From Tomitella biformata AHU 1821 (GTDB lineage: Bacteria > Actinomycetota > Actinomycetes > Mycobacteriales > Mycobacteriaceae): DNA of 64,000 nt. The notes below the pieces were generated by a model. The model had not been told where the DNA came from and made no database searches. It was given only the letters and a program-made list of their open reading frames with translations. Of the stretch, positions 36,635 through 45,100 are shown piece after piece. The position numbers and the translations under genes were made by a program. Positions within the stretch are counted from its first letter, which is position 1, and every line of letters starts with the position of its first letter. The stretch spans positions 1-64,000 of the forward strand of contig NZ_BAVQ01000022.1 in the NCBI RefSeq assembly GCF_000524475.1, written 5' to 3'.

Positions 36635-38151
36635 GCGAGCCCGACCGCGCTCGCCATGTGGTCGACGGTGTCCCAGCCCGGGATCTCCGAGCCGGCAGCC
36701 CAGGTTGAGTGCGTGCCGCTGGAGACCCGCTCGGGCAGCCGGATCCGCGTGATGGGGCCGTCCTCGACGCGCTGCGCGTCGAAGATCAGGCACTCGGAGA
36801 GGTCGCGGTTCATGTCGACCGTGATCGTGATCAGGTAGCCGTCGTCCTCACTGGTGGAGCCGACCCGCGGGGCCATCGCCGTCTCGCTGCCGTACACGCC
36901 CTCGCCGAATTGATAGGCCGTCTCATCACCGGTGAGGGTGTCGTGCTTGACGAGCCCGTTGAACAGGAACCAGTCCGGAACCGCTTGCGCCGCATAGGTG
37001 TAGCGGTGCTTGACACCGCCGTGGTGGGCGTTGATCATGCCGAACTCGGTGACCCGGTCCGAGAGGTGCCCCTCCTTGACCTCGCCCGTCCTCAGGTTCA
37101 ACCGCCAGCGGTGCAGGCGGGTGCCCATGCGCTCCTGGGACAGAAACCGGAAGGCCCGCTGGTACGCCGATCCGACGCCATCGTCGGCAGGCTCGGGGTG
37201 CTCTTCATAGAAGCCGTCGAGGACGATCTCCTCGCCCTCCTCGTAGGCATTGACCCAGTGCAGCACGAAGGTGGGATCGGCCTCGAACCAGCGGACGTCC
37301 TCGGTGCGGCCGCGGCGGGGCACGACGCCGATACGCGTGGGAATGTCGGGGTAGAACCGGGTCGCGTGCTTCCCCTTCTCCAACGCCTCCGGGATCCAGA
37401 ACAGGGGACAGTCCGTGAGGATCGCGTAGTTCTCGGTGAAGGCCATGTCGTGCGGCAGTCGCGGGCCGGGAAGCGGGATATCGATGTAGTGCACCAACTG
37501 CTCCTGCGCGTCTACCACCCCGTAGTGCATGTAGGGCGCGTCCTTGCCGTAGTTGAAGAACAACATCTCACCGGTGCGGTGGTCGACCTTCGGGTGCGCG
37601 GATACCCCGACGTCCGAGGGGAAATCGCCGTTCCACGTCGACTTCCCGAGCGTCTCGAGGGTCACCGGGTTCAGCCGGTACAGGTCCCCGCACTGGTAGA
37701 AGCTGGTCAGCGCGACGCCCGCGTGCAGACTCACGTCTGTGCTGGACGAGTCCTTCAGCAGCCCGCGGGCGCCCCAGCCGTCCTGGCGCAGCGAGGCCTT
37801 CGGGTTCTCGGCGATGCCCGGCCACAGCGGACCGCCCGCCGTCGTCTCCGCCTTGAGCCCGTCCGTCTGCACAAAGCGGTTGCGGTAGAACGCCTTTCCA
37901 TCGCGGAATCCGACGACGTGCACCATGCCGTCACCGTCGAACGGGTGGTAGACGCCAGCGAGCGCCGGGTGCACCGGGTTCTCCGTGTTCCGCAGGTAGA
38001 CCCCGTCCAGGTCGGCGGGGATCTCGCCCTCCACGTGCAGGTCCGTCGCTTCCCACTCGGTGGTCTGCGGGCGCCACGGTCCGGTGCGGTACGGGTGGTC
38101 GTCATCTGCGGGGAGAGTGGACAGCATGCGGCCCAAGACCTCGATATCCAT
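36631..38151 (-). CDS. Carotenoid cleavage oxygenase (RPE65/lignostilbene dioxygenase) family protein
   Basis: A 506-residue seven-bladed beta-propeller non-heme iron oxygenase. N-terminal EGEIPADLDGVYLRNTENPVHP... and FDGDGMVHVVGFRDGKAFYRNRFVQT are diagnostic. The four iron-binding histidines sit in SAHPKVD, LPHDMAF, LHWVNAYEE and SGTHSTW. Family members cleave C=C bonds in carotenoids, apocarotenoids, stilbenes or phenylpropenes. It lies 7 bp after the upstream thiolase gene and overlaps the downstream LLM gene by four bases. Association with an acyl-CoA ligase and two thiolases suggests breakdown of an unsaturated chain to acyl-CoA units (inference). Confidence 0.92.
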   Translation of the reverse strand: MDIEVLGRMLSTLPADDDHPYRTGPWRPQTTEWEATDLHVEGEIPADLDGVYLRNTENPVHPALAGVYHPFDGDGMVHVVGFRDGKAFYRNRFVQTDGLKAETTAGGPLWPGIAENPKASLRQDGWGARGLLKDSSSTDVSLHAGVALTSFYQCGDLYRLNPVTLETLGKSTWNGDFPSDVGVSAHPKVDHRTGEMLFFNYGKDAPYMHYGVVDAQEQLVHYIDIPLPGPRLPHDMAFTENYAILTDCPLFWIPEALEKGKHATRFYPDIPTRIGVVPRRGRTEDVRWFEADPTFVLHWVNAYEEGEEIVLDGFYEEHPEPADDGVGSAYQRAFRFLSQERMGTRLHRWRLNLRTGEVKEGHLSDRVTEFGMINAHHGGVKHRYTYAAQAVPDWFLFNGLVKHDTLTGDETAYQFGEGVYGSETAMAPRVGSTSEDDGYLITITVDMNRDLSECLIFDAQRVEDGPITRIRLPERVSSGTHSTWAAGSEIPGWDTVDHMASAVGLA

Positions 38152-38158
38152 TGTTGCC

Positions 38159-39379
38159 CTACCCTTTCGAAGTCGCAGTGAGGTTTTCCAAGAGCAGGGC
38201 CGAACCCAGTCCCGCGGCCCCGCTCACCGCGGCGACGCCGTAGCGCCCGCCAGAGCGGTTCAATTGCTCGACGGCCTGGCCGATGAGGATCGCGCCGGTC
38301 GCCCCGAACGCGTGGCCCATCGCGATGGTGCCGCCGTTGACGTTGAAGCGGCCCTCGCCAAAGCCCAACTCGCGCTGAATCTTCAGACAGAGGGCGGAGA
38401 ACGCCTCCGCGAACTCGACCACGTCGAGGTCCGCCGGGGTGAGCCCGGCGCGGGAGAGCGCGCGCTCGATGGCAATCTGCCCGGCGGCGAGCATCCGGAC
38501 CGGGTCGGAACCCGCGCTCGCGGCGCCCACGACCCGGGCCAGGGGGGTGAGCCCCGCGCGGGCCGCGGCCTCCGCGGTGCCGACGATCACCAGGCCCGCG
38601 CCATCCGCGAGCGAGGGCGACGTGCCACGGGTGTGCAGGTGCTGGATCTCGGCTAATCCGGGGAGGTGGCGCAGCGCAAGCGCGTCCTGGCCGCCCGCGC
38701 CGAGCTCCGCGAAAGCCGCGGGGAGCGCGGCCATCTGGTCGGCAGTCACGGCGCGCACGTGCTCGTCATGTGCCAGGACGATCGTGCCATCCGGGCCACG
38801 GACCGGCAGCACGGTCGAATCGTAGAACCCGTCCGCCCACGCCGCGGCCGCCCGTGCCTGGCTGCGCAGGCCGTAGGCGTCGAGCTCGGCGCGGGTGAGG
38901 CCGAGCTCGGTGGCGGCGATGTCGGCCGCGATGCCCATGTGGACACTGCCAATCGCCTCCACCACAGCCGGGTCCGTCCACAGCGGGCCTTGGTCGGCGA
39001 ACATCGGGACCGCGGAGACGGAGTCGACGCCGCCGGCGACCACGAGATCTGCCTGCCCAGACTTGACCAGAGCCGATGCCGTGGCGACGGCATCGATCCC
39101 GGAGGCGCAGAAACGGTTCACGCTCTGGCCGGGGACGCGCTGCGGCCACCCTGCGGTGAGCACGGCGGTGCGAGCGAGGTTCCCGCCCTGCGCTCCCACC
39201 TGGGTGGCGCTGCCGAGCACGACGTCGTCGACGGCCTCCGGGTCCAGGCCCAGCCGGTGAACAAGCCCGCCGAGCAGCTTCTCCACCAGGGACAGCGGGC
39301 TGACTCCGGCCAGCCCGCCGCCGGCATGGGCCTTCCCGCGGGGGGTGCGCAGGGAGCCGAGCACGAAAGCCTCGGTCAT
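38159..39379 (-). CDS. Thiolase-family protein with altered catalytic motifs
   Basis: A 406-residue thiolase. The nucleophile Cys is kept (SVNRFCASGIDA, C91) and so is the His block (NVNGGTIAMGHAFGATGA). However the usual NEAF motif is AEAF (EFAEAFSAL), and the second catalytic Cys of the C-terminal CxGxGxG loop is Ser (GVAAVSGAAGLGSA, S386). Thus the residue that normally protonates or deprotonates the acetyl group is missing, and the enzyme may use a different chemistry or be a thioester-binding partner. ATG 39379 overlaps the preceding stop by four bases (ATGA). The upstream frame beyond 39379 is shadow of the adjacent gene. Confidence 0.9.
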   Translation of the reverse strand: MTEAFVLGSLRTPRGKAHAGGGLAGVSPLSLVEKLLGGLVHRLGLDPEAVDDVVLGSATQVGAQGGNLARTAVLTAGWPQRVPGQSVNRFCASGIDAVATASALVKSGQADLVVAGGVDSVSAVPMFADQGPLWTDPAVVEAIGSVHMGIAADIAATELGLTRAELDAYGLRSQARAAAAWADGFYDSTVLPVRGPDGTIVLAHDEHVRAVTADQMAALPAAFAELGAGGQDALALRHLPGLAEIQHLHTRGTSPSLADGAGLVIVGTAEAAARAGLTPLARVVGAASAGSDPVRMLAAGQIAIERALSRAGLTPADLDVVEFAEAFSALCLKIQRELGFGEGRFNVNGGTIAMGHAFGATGAILIGQAVEQLNRSGGRYGVAAVSGAAGLGSALLLENLTATSKG

Positions 39380-40614
39380 TTCACGCCCCTGGTGACGACG
39401 GTGGCGACGGCGGTGGTGAACGAGCCGCCGACGTTGACGGTCAGCGCCGTGCGGGCGCCGTCGATCTGCTGGTCCCCGGCCCGGCCGGTCACCTGCTTGG
39501 CGGCGTCGAGCACCATTCGCACGCCCGTCGCACCGACGGGGTGACCGTTGGCCAGCAGCCCGCCGCCGGGGTTCACCGGCAGCTTCCCGTCCCGCGCGAT
39601 CAGCCCGTCCATAACGGCCTGTCCGCCCTGACCCGGCGCTGCCAGGCCCATGTGCTCGAGCGTGACGAGGCCGTTGATGGTGAAGCAGTCGTGGATCTCC
39701 GCAACGTCGAGGTCGTCGACACCGGCCAGCCCGGCGCGGCGGTACGCGTCCTGCACCGCCGCGGCCAGGTGCGGGAACATGTAGTCCGCGCCGTCGCCCT
39801 GCGCGAGCTTGTCTGCCAACAGCAGGGTGGCAGTGCGGTGTCCGAAGCCCGCGATGACGGCCTCGGCGCTCAGCTCGGTCCCCGTGCGCTCGGCCCACGC
39901 CCGCGTGAATCGCTCGCTGGCGAGCACGACGCCGGCCGCGCCGTCGGTGATGCGCCCGCAGTCGGTCTTGCGCAACAGACCCTCCACCGCGGGGTTCACG
40001 TCGTCGTCCTCCTCGAACGAGCCTGCGGGGAAGTCCCAATCACGCGTCTGGGCAAGGGGATTTGTCTTGCCGTTGGCGAAGGCGATCTCCGCGAACCGAC
40101 CGAGGTGCGCGTGGTCGAGGCCGTAGCGCTGGCCGTAGTCCGCCGCGATCTCCGCGAACAGCGCCGGCCAGGCGAAGGTGGCGTCGAGGGCCTCCCGGCC
40201 CGCCCAGGCCGCGGAGCCGAGGTTATCGGCCGCCGTTGTGGCAGAGACATTGCGCATCAGCTCGACGCCCAGGACCAGGGCCACGTCGTAGCGGCCGGAC
40301 TCGATGTCGGCGCATGCGGCGAGGATGGCGGTGGAGCCGGAGGCGCAGGCCGCCTCGTGTCGGGTGCTGGGCACCCCATCCAGGCCGGGCTCCGCGGCGA
40401 TAACCATGCCGCCGAGTTGCGCCTGGCCAGCGAAGAGCTCCCCGGCCAGGTTGCCGACGTGGATCACGCCGATCTCGGCCGCCTCGACCCGCGCGTCGGC
40501 CAGTGTGGCGGGGACGGACTCAGCCAACATGTCGAACAGACCATGCCCGTCCTTCGCCCAATTGCGGGCGAAGTCGGTCTGCATACCGCCCAGCACATAG
40601 ACGGGGCTTGTCAT
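39376..40614 (-). CDS. SCP2-type thiolase (lipid-transfer-protein family)
   Basis: A 412-residue thiolase-like protein of the SCP-x/Ltp type. The nucleophile is in RHEAACASGSTAI (C90); HDCF at residues 308-311, characteristic of SCP2-thiolases, and NGHPVGATG at about 356-364 complete the site, while the C-terminal loop is VGGSFTTA without Cys, as usual for this group. The C-terminal SCP2 lipid-transfer domain is absent. Substrates in the family are branched or steroid 3-ketoacyl-CoAs. It overlaps its neighbours by four bases on each side (ATGA), so it is co-translated with the acyl-CoA ligase upstream and the second thiolase downstream. No DUF35 partner is visible. Confidence 0.92.
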   Translation of the reverse strand: MTSPVYVLGGMQTDFARNWAKDGHGLFDMLAESVPATLADARVEAAEIGVIHVGNLAGELFAGQAQLGGMVIAAEPGLDGVPSTRHEAACASGSTAILAACADIESGRYDVALVLGVELMRNVSATTAADNLGSAAWAGREALDATFAWPALFAEIAADYGQRYGLDHAHLGRFAEIAFANGKTNPLAQTRDWDFPAGSFEEDDDVNPAVEGLLRKTDCGRITDGAAGVVLASERFTRAWAERTGTELSAEAVIAGFGHRTATLLLADKLAQGDGADYMFPHLAAAVQDAYRRAGLAGVDDLDVAEIHDCFTINGLVTLEHMGLAAPGQGGQAVMDGLIARDGKLPVNPGGGLLANGHPVGATGVRMVLDAAKQVTGRAGDQQIDGARTALTVNVGGSFTTAVATVVTRGVK

Positions 40615-42317
40615 TTGGCCTCCATCGTCAGGGTCCGCAGGTCGGATTTGGTGATCTTGCCGACGGGGTTGCGCGGCAACTCAGAGACCACAAAGACGGA
40701 TTCCGGCAGCTTGAACGCGGCGATCTTCTGCCCGCGCAGGTGGGCGACGATGTCCACCAGGCTGGGCTCGGCGTCCCCCGAAGGCACCACCACCGCGCAC
40801 ACCCGCTCCCCCATCGCCAGGTCCGGCACCCCGATGACGGCGGCCTCGAGCACGCCAGGGCAGCCGAGGATCAGGGACTCGATCTCCGCGGGCGAGATGT
40901 TCATGCCGCCGCGCACGATGAGGTCTTTCGCGCGATCGACATAGCGGAGATAACGCAGGTCGCCGGGCTCGGCTTCGATGTATTCGAAGAGGTCGCCGGT
41001 GCAGAAGTAGCCGTCTTTGTCGAACGGGTCGCCACTTGCGGTGCCGGCGAGGTAGCCCGCGAACACGGATGGCCCATCAAGGCGCAGCTCACCGGTGTGT
41101 CCCGCGACGGTGATCTCCTCCTCGGTGGCAAGGTCCACCAACTTGGTGCGCATGCCCCGGGACGCCTCGTTGTCCCAGGTGTGCGAGGGAGAGCCGAAAC
41201 GAGGGAACAGCACCGCACGTAGGACCGGGTCCGGGATCGTGTCGGGATCGCCGACCAGCGTGGTGCCCTCGTTGGAGCCGAAGCAGTTGATGATGTCGAT
41301 GCCGAAGCGGTCCTTATACTCCGAGATCATCTGGTGCGAGAGCGGCGCGGAGCCGGAGCCGATCACGCGGAGGCTGTCGAGCACGCCCGCCGCGGCCGCG
41401 TCGCTGGCCAGCGCGCGCACGAGCACCGCGGGCGGCGCGACGGTGTACGTGACCTGGTGGTGGACAACCTGTTTGAAGAACGTTGCGGCGTCGAACGGGT
41501 GGTGCTGCACCAGCGTCGCGCCGGTCAGCAGCCACGGCACCAACATCCCCGCGATCCCCGCCATGTTGACCATCGGGAACGGGTTGAGCAGCACGTCATC
41601 CCCTGTGAGAGCCGCGCCGGAGACGCTCCCAATGCCGGAGATATACCACTCGTTGGCACCGCGCGGGATCCCCTTGGGCGTGGACTCCGTGCCCGAGGTC
41701 CAGCAGATCGTCAGGGCGACGTTCGGATCTGGTGTCAGGGAAGCCCGGCGCTCCGCCAGCGCAGTCCCGTCGAATGGCTCTGCCAGTCGCGCGTCGAGCC
41801 CCACCACACCGGCGGGCAGGTTATCGCCAAAGGCGAGGACACCGCGTAGCGACGGGAGGTCCCCCGCCGCCGTCGCTGCGGAGTCCACCAGCCGGTGTCC
41901 GGCCATCCGCGCACAGGTGACAAACGTCCGGAAGTTCGCCAGGGCGCCCAACTGGGCAAGCTCATACTCCCGGTACTGCACGGGCAGCGGCGAAATGACC
42001 GCGCCGATCCGCGTGATCGCCAGATACATCGCGGTCAGCTCCACCGAGTTCGGCAGTTGCACCCCGACGACGTCGCCGCGCTCCACTCCTTGCTCCAGCA
42101 GGACCTCGGCGAGCTGGTCCACGAACTCGTTGAGATCTGCCCACGTCAGCTCCCGCCGAGGACCGTCGGTCAGGTCTGCGCGGTTCAGCGGGTCCACGAC
42201 TGCGAGCGCGCCGGGCCGCTCGCCCACATGCCGGTCCAGGAGTTCATCCCAGGTGTCGTGGCCCCACCAGCCAGCGGCTGTGTACTCATCGACCCTGTCC
42301 TGGGGGTGCAATCTCAT
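40611..42317 (-). CDS. Acyl-CoA ligase (AMP-forming)
   Basis: A 568-residue adenylate-forming ligase: ICWTSGTESTPKGIPRGANEW (P-loop), NCFGSNEGT, FCTGDLFEYIE, RAKDLIVRGGMNISPAEIESL and the C-terminal PRNPVGKITKSDL lysine region. It begins with MRLHPQDRVDEYTAAGWWG; ATG 42317 has GGAGG nine bases away, while an ATG 27 bases upstream (MESARRHTE) is a less likely start. It is the first gene of the operon ending at 35657 and would activate the pathway's carboxylic-acid substrate. It is divergent from the tandem HxlR regulator. It is only distantly similar to the other four ligases here. Confidence 0.92.
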   Translation of the reverse strand: MRLHPQDRVDEYTAAGWWGHDTWDELLDRHVGERPGALAVVDPLNRADLTDGPRRELTWADLNEFVDQLAEVLLEQGVERGDVVGVQLPNSVELTAMYLAITRIGAVISPLPVQYREYELAQLGALANFRTFVTCARMAGHRLVDSAATAAGDLPSLRGVLAFGDNLPAGVVGLDARLAEPFDGTALAERRASLTPDPNVALTICWTSGTESTPKGIPRGANEWYISGIGSVSGAALTGDDVLLNPFPMVNMAGIAGMLVPWLLTGATLVQHHPFDAATFFKQVVHHQVTYTVAPPAVLVRALASDAAAAGVLDSLRVIGSGSAPLSHQMISEYKDRFGIDIINCFGSNEGTTLVGDPDTIPDPVLRAVLFPRFGSPSHTWDNEASRGMRTKLVDLATEEEITVAGHTGELRLDGPSVFAGYLAGTASGDPFDKDGYFCTGDLFEYIEAEPGDLRYLRYVDRAKDLIVRGGMNISPAEIESLILGCPGVLEAAVIGVPDLAMGERVCAVVVPSGDAEPSLVDIVAHLRGQKIAAFKLPESVFVVSELPRNPVGKITKSDLRTLTMEAK

Positions 42318-42593
42318 TTCGGTGTGCCTCCGTGCGCTCTCCATGCTGCGGATCATGAGCGCAAACCTATCGATTGATTTCTATTACTGCAATAGGCAAA
42401 GTAACTAAGGTGGAGTTCAGATCTATCCATACTGCGTCTGCACATACGCAACATGATGGTGAAATCCGGAATTTATCCCAATCGCACGACATAACTTCAT
42501 AATGGATAGTGGGATATATGAGGTCGGGGGGGCTACGATTCGAGGGGCGCCGAGGACCGTGCCGCCGCCACCGCGCGGACGTGGTTTGAGAGG
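42318..42593. promoter_or_regulatory. Divergent control region of the ligase operon and tandem HxlR gene
   Basis: This 276-bp spacer is strikingly AT-rich. It holds CTATCCAT at 42423-42430 and its exact inverse ATGGATAG at 42502-42509, and TATCCCA at 42474-42480 with its inverse TGGGATA at 42510-42516. These share a GGATA-type core that would suit a protein with two DNA-binding domains, as the divergent HxlR protein has. CTATTACTGCAATAG (42381-42395) is another inverted repeat close to the ligase start. No binding consensus is known. Confidence 0.55.
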
Positions 42594-43502
42594 ATGAGGC
42601 TTGTGCCCACTCCGACGCCCACCTCATCCGCGCTGGGGCACGCACTCCTCATCGTCGGCGACCGCTGGAATCTGCAGATCATCCGCGGTGTGTTCGCCGG
42701 CGCGCACCGGTTCCAGCACCTGCGAGACAGCCTCCACATCTCTGACACAGTCCTCGCGCACAGGCTGGGGCACCTGGTGTCCGACGGGATCCTCGTCGCT
42801 GTCCAATACTCCACCGCCCCGCCCCGAAGCGAGTACCGCCTGACCGCCGCGGGTAAGGGCCTCTGGCCCGTGTACGTGGCGCTGTGGAACTGGGACCGCT
42901 CCTGGTCCCCCCGCGCGCACCAGGAGCTAGGCGCCCGTCTGCGCCATTCCCCGTGCGACAACACCATCGTGCCGATATTCGGCTGCGGAGCGTGCGGGGC
43001 GATTGGGCTGACCGCGCGGGACGTGCGCACAGAGGTCGACGCCCGCCTGCTGCTCGACGTCGCAGACCGTCGCGGGCGCCGGACCACCGCACCGCCGGAC
43101 GTCAACTCCACCGGAGTGCTCGCCGATCGCTGGTCGACCTTCCTGCTGGCCGCCGCCCTCAACGGCACCCGCCGGTTCACCGACTTCCAGGAGCAACTGG
43201 GCGCAATCTCGCCCGCCACATTGACCCAGCGGCTGTCCCGTTTCGTCGACGGCGCCATGTTGGACCGGGTGCCGGTCGCGGACGGAGCCCGCCGCCAGGA
43301 GTACCGACTCACCTTGAAGGGGATCGACTTCTTCCCCGTGTTCGCCACCCTGAACACCTGGTCGCAGGAGCATCTCGCGCTAGACGGCCAGTCCGGCCTA
43401 TCCCTGATCCACCGCGCCTGCGGCGCCGAGTTGCGGCCGCGATACACCTGCAACGCCTGCAACGTCGAGCTCACGCGGCGGGAGATCCAGTTCGAGCGCT
43501 AA
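42594..43502 (+). CDS. Tandem HxlR-type winged-helix regulator with duplicated Cys motifs
   Basis: A 302-residue protein made of two similar halves. Each half has an HxlR winged helix (GDRWNLQIIRGVFAGAHRFQHLRDSLHISDTVLAHRLGHLVSDGIL and ADRWSTFLLAAALNGTRRFTDFQEQLGAISPATLTQRLSRFVDGAML) followed by a wing (SEYRLTAAGKGLWPVYVALW / QEYRLTLKGIDFFPVFATLN) and a cysteine motif (HSPCDN...FGCGACGAIGLTARDV / HRACGA...YTCNACNVELTRREI). The repeated CxxC elements look like zinc knuckles. Single-domain HxlR proteins act as dimers, so this could be a covalent pseudo-dimer. GTG 42603 is an alternative start. It is divergent from the ligase operon and probably controls it. Confidence 0.88.
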   Translation: MRLVPTPTPTSSALGHALLIVGDRWNLQIIRGVFAGAHRFQHLRDSLHISDTVLAHRLGHLVSDGILVAVQYSTAPPRSEYRLTAAGKGLWPVYVALWNWDRSWSPRAHQELGARLRHSPCDNTIVPIFGCGACGAIGLTARDVRTEVDARLLLDVADRRGRRTTAPPDVNSTGVLADRWSTFLLAAALNGTRRFTDFQEQLGAISPATLTQRLSRFVDGAMLDRVPVADGARRQEYRLTLKGIDFFPVFATLNTWSQEHLALDGQSGLSLIHRACGAELRPRYTCNACNVELTRREIQFER

Positions 43503-43513
43503 GGCTGGGACGC

Positions 43514-44335
43514 CTAGCGCCGGGGCCGAATCAGCACCTCTTGCGCCACCGATGCCACTAAATCTCCCGCCACCGTGAAGAACTCGCCGCTGGCCAACCC
43601 CCGAGAGTCGGAGACCGCCCTGCCGTGCTGGTGATACAGCAGCCACTCGTCCGCGCGGGCGGGCTGATGGAACCAGATCGAGTGGTCCAACGAGGACAGC
43701 GTGTGCCCGGGCAGTTCCGCACGGTCTAGACCGCTCGCGATGGACGCGAGCTTGATGTCCGAGACGTACGAGATTGCGCACAGCTGTGCCAGCGGATCCT
43801 CGCCCAGCGGCTCCCAGGCCCGCACCCAGTACATCTGGCTGCCCGCCGGCACGAGACCGTCTGGGACGAAGCGAAAGTCGAAGAGCTGCGCCGGGATGGG
43901 CTGGCGGTCCCACACCGCGCCGAAAAGCCCTCGGGTGCCGGTCAACTCGTCTGGCAGCGGCACGTCGGGCATGGGCAGTCCGTGCGCCGCGCCCGGCACG
44001 GCAACCTGAAAGGACACGGTGAGTGAGAAGAGCACCTCGCCGTCTTGCACGGCCTGCACCTGGCGGGTGGAGAAGGATCGGCCGTCCCGGGTCGCCTCCA
44101 CGCGGTAGACGATGGGCTGTCCGGCCCGTCCGCCGCGGATGTAATAGCCGTGCGCCGAGTGCGCGATCCGCTCCGCCGGCACCGTCTGCCCCGCCGCATG
44201 CAGCGACTGCGCCAATACCTGCCCGCCGAAGGCCCGGTTGCCGATCGCCCCGTGGCACACGCCGCGGAACATCAGCGCCTCCAGGCGTTCGGCGCCCAGA
44301 TGGATCGCGTGCGGGTGGGACTCAGTTGGCTCCAT
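43514..44335 (-). CDS. tesB: Acyl-CoA thioesterase II (TesB)
   Basis: A 273-residue double hot-dog thioesterase. FRGVCHGAIGNRAFGGQVLAQSLHAAGQTVP, HSAHGYYIRGGRAGQPIVYRVEATRDGRSFSTRQVQAVQDGEVLFSL and SIWFHQPARADEWLLYHQ are TesB hallmarks. The catalytic Asp is in SYVSDIKL and the Gln near the C-terminus in VAQEVLIR; the Thr position appears as Ser in LDHSIWFH. It would hydrolyse medium- or long-chain and branched acyl-CoA to recycle CoA. It ends 11 bp before the end of the convergent HxlR gene and lies 9 bp downstream (in reading order, after) of the sirtuin gene region on the same strand. Confidence 0.93.
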   Translation of the reverse strand: MEPTESHPHAIHLGAERLEALMFRGVCHGAIGNRAFGGQVLAQSLHAAGQTVPAERIAHSAHGYYIRGGRAGQPIVYRVEATRDGRSFSTRQVQAVQDGEVLFSLTVSFQVAVPGAAHGLPMPDVPLPDELTGTRGLFGAVWDRQPIPAQLFDFRFVPDGLVPAGSQMYWVRAWEPLGEDPLAQLCAISYVSDIKLASIASGLDRAELPGHTLSSLDHSIWFHQPARADEWLLYHQHGRAVSDSRGLASGEFFTVAGDLVASVAQEVLIRPRR

Positions 44336-44344
44336 CGCGCAATC

Positions 44345-45100
44345 CTAGGGCCAGGCCGCGGCGATCAGCGCGGGCAGCACTTCACCGGCGGCCCCACGCA
44401 GGAAGTGCCCGTCGAGGCCGTCGAGACCCCCAAGGTCCGGATTCACCTCCACGAGAACCGCGCCCGACGCCGCGGCCAGCCGAGGCAGGTCCGCCGCCGG
44501 GTACACCAGGGAGGAAGTCCCCACCACGAGGATCAGGTCGCAGGAGCGCGCTGCGGACTCGGCGGCCGCCCACTCGCGTGGCGGCAGCGATTCGCCGAAC
44601 CACACAACGCCCGGCCGGATCATCCCGCCGCAGTCGGCGCAGCGGGGCGGAGCCAGCCGTGCGGGGTCCGCGGGCACAGGATCCCGGCTGGACCAGCCGC
44701 GCGCGCAATCGAAGCAGCGCGGGGCGCCAATGCTGCCGTGGACGTGGATCACGGCGGCGCTGCCGGCGCGCTCGTGCAGGTCGTCGACGTTCTGGGTGAC
44801 GACGGTGACCTGTGGCGCGAGCCCCTGTAAGCGCGCGATGGCGTCGTGCCCTGGATTCGGGGCGCAGCGCGCGACGAGCGTGCGCCGCCATTCATACCAG
44901 CCCCACACCAGCTCCGGGTCAGCCTCGAAAGCCTTGGCCGTGGCGAGCTGCGTGGGGTCGAATCGTTTCCACAGCCCGGTCAGCGCGTCGCGGAAAGTGG
45001 GTATGCCGCTCTCCGCCGACGCACCCGCGCCGGTGAGAACCATGATGTGACGGGCGGCGCGAAGCCGCTCGAGCAGATCACGAGGGAAAGCCGGGGTCAC
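44345..45100 (-). CDS. cobB: Sirtuin (NAD-dependent protein deacylase, YxxR class)
   Basis: A 251-residue sirtuin. NAD-binding GAGAS at residues 24-28, TQNVDDLH at 102-109, catalytic His in HVHG (H121) and two CxxC pairs (C129-C132 and the CADC region) for zinc are present. Y69 and R72 form the YxxR motif known in desuccinylase/demalonylase/deglutarylase sirtuins (SIRT5/CobB type), so acyl-lysine removal beyond acetyl is likely. GTG 45100 overlaps the stop of the upstream split-barrel gene (GTGA). Position beside acyl-CoA metabolism genes fits control of protein acylation by reactive acyl-CoA (inference). Confidence 0.9.
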   Translation of the reverse strand: MTPAFPRDLLERLRAARHIMVLTGAGASAESGIPTFRDALTGLWKRFDPTQLATAKAFEADPELVWGWYEWRRTLVARCAPNPGHDAIARLQGLAPQVTVVTQNVDDLHERAGSAAVIHVHGSIGAPRCFDCARGWSSRDPVPADPARLAPPRCADCGGMIRPGVVWFGESLPPREWAAAESAARSCDLILVVGTSSLVYPAADLPRLAAASGAVLVEVNPDLGGLDGLDGHFLRGAAGEVLPALIAAAWP

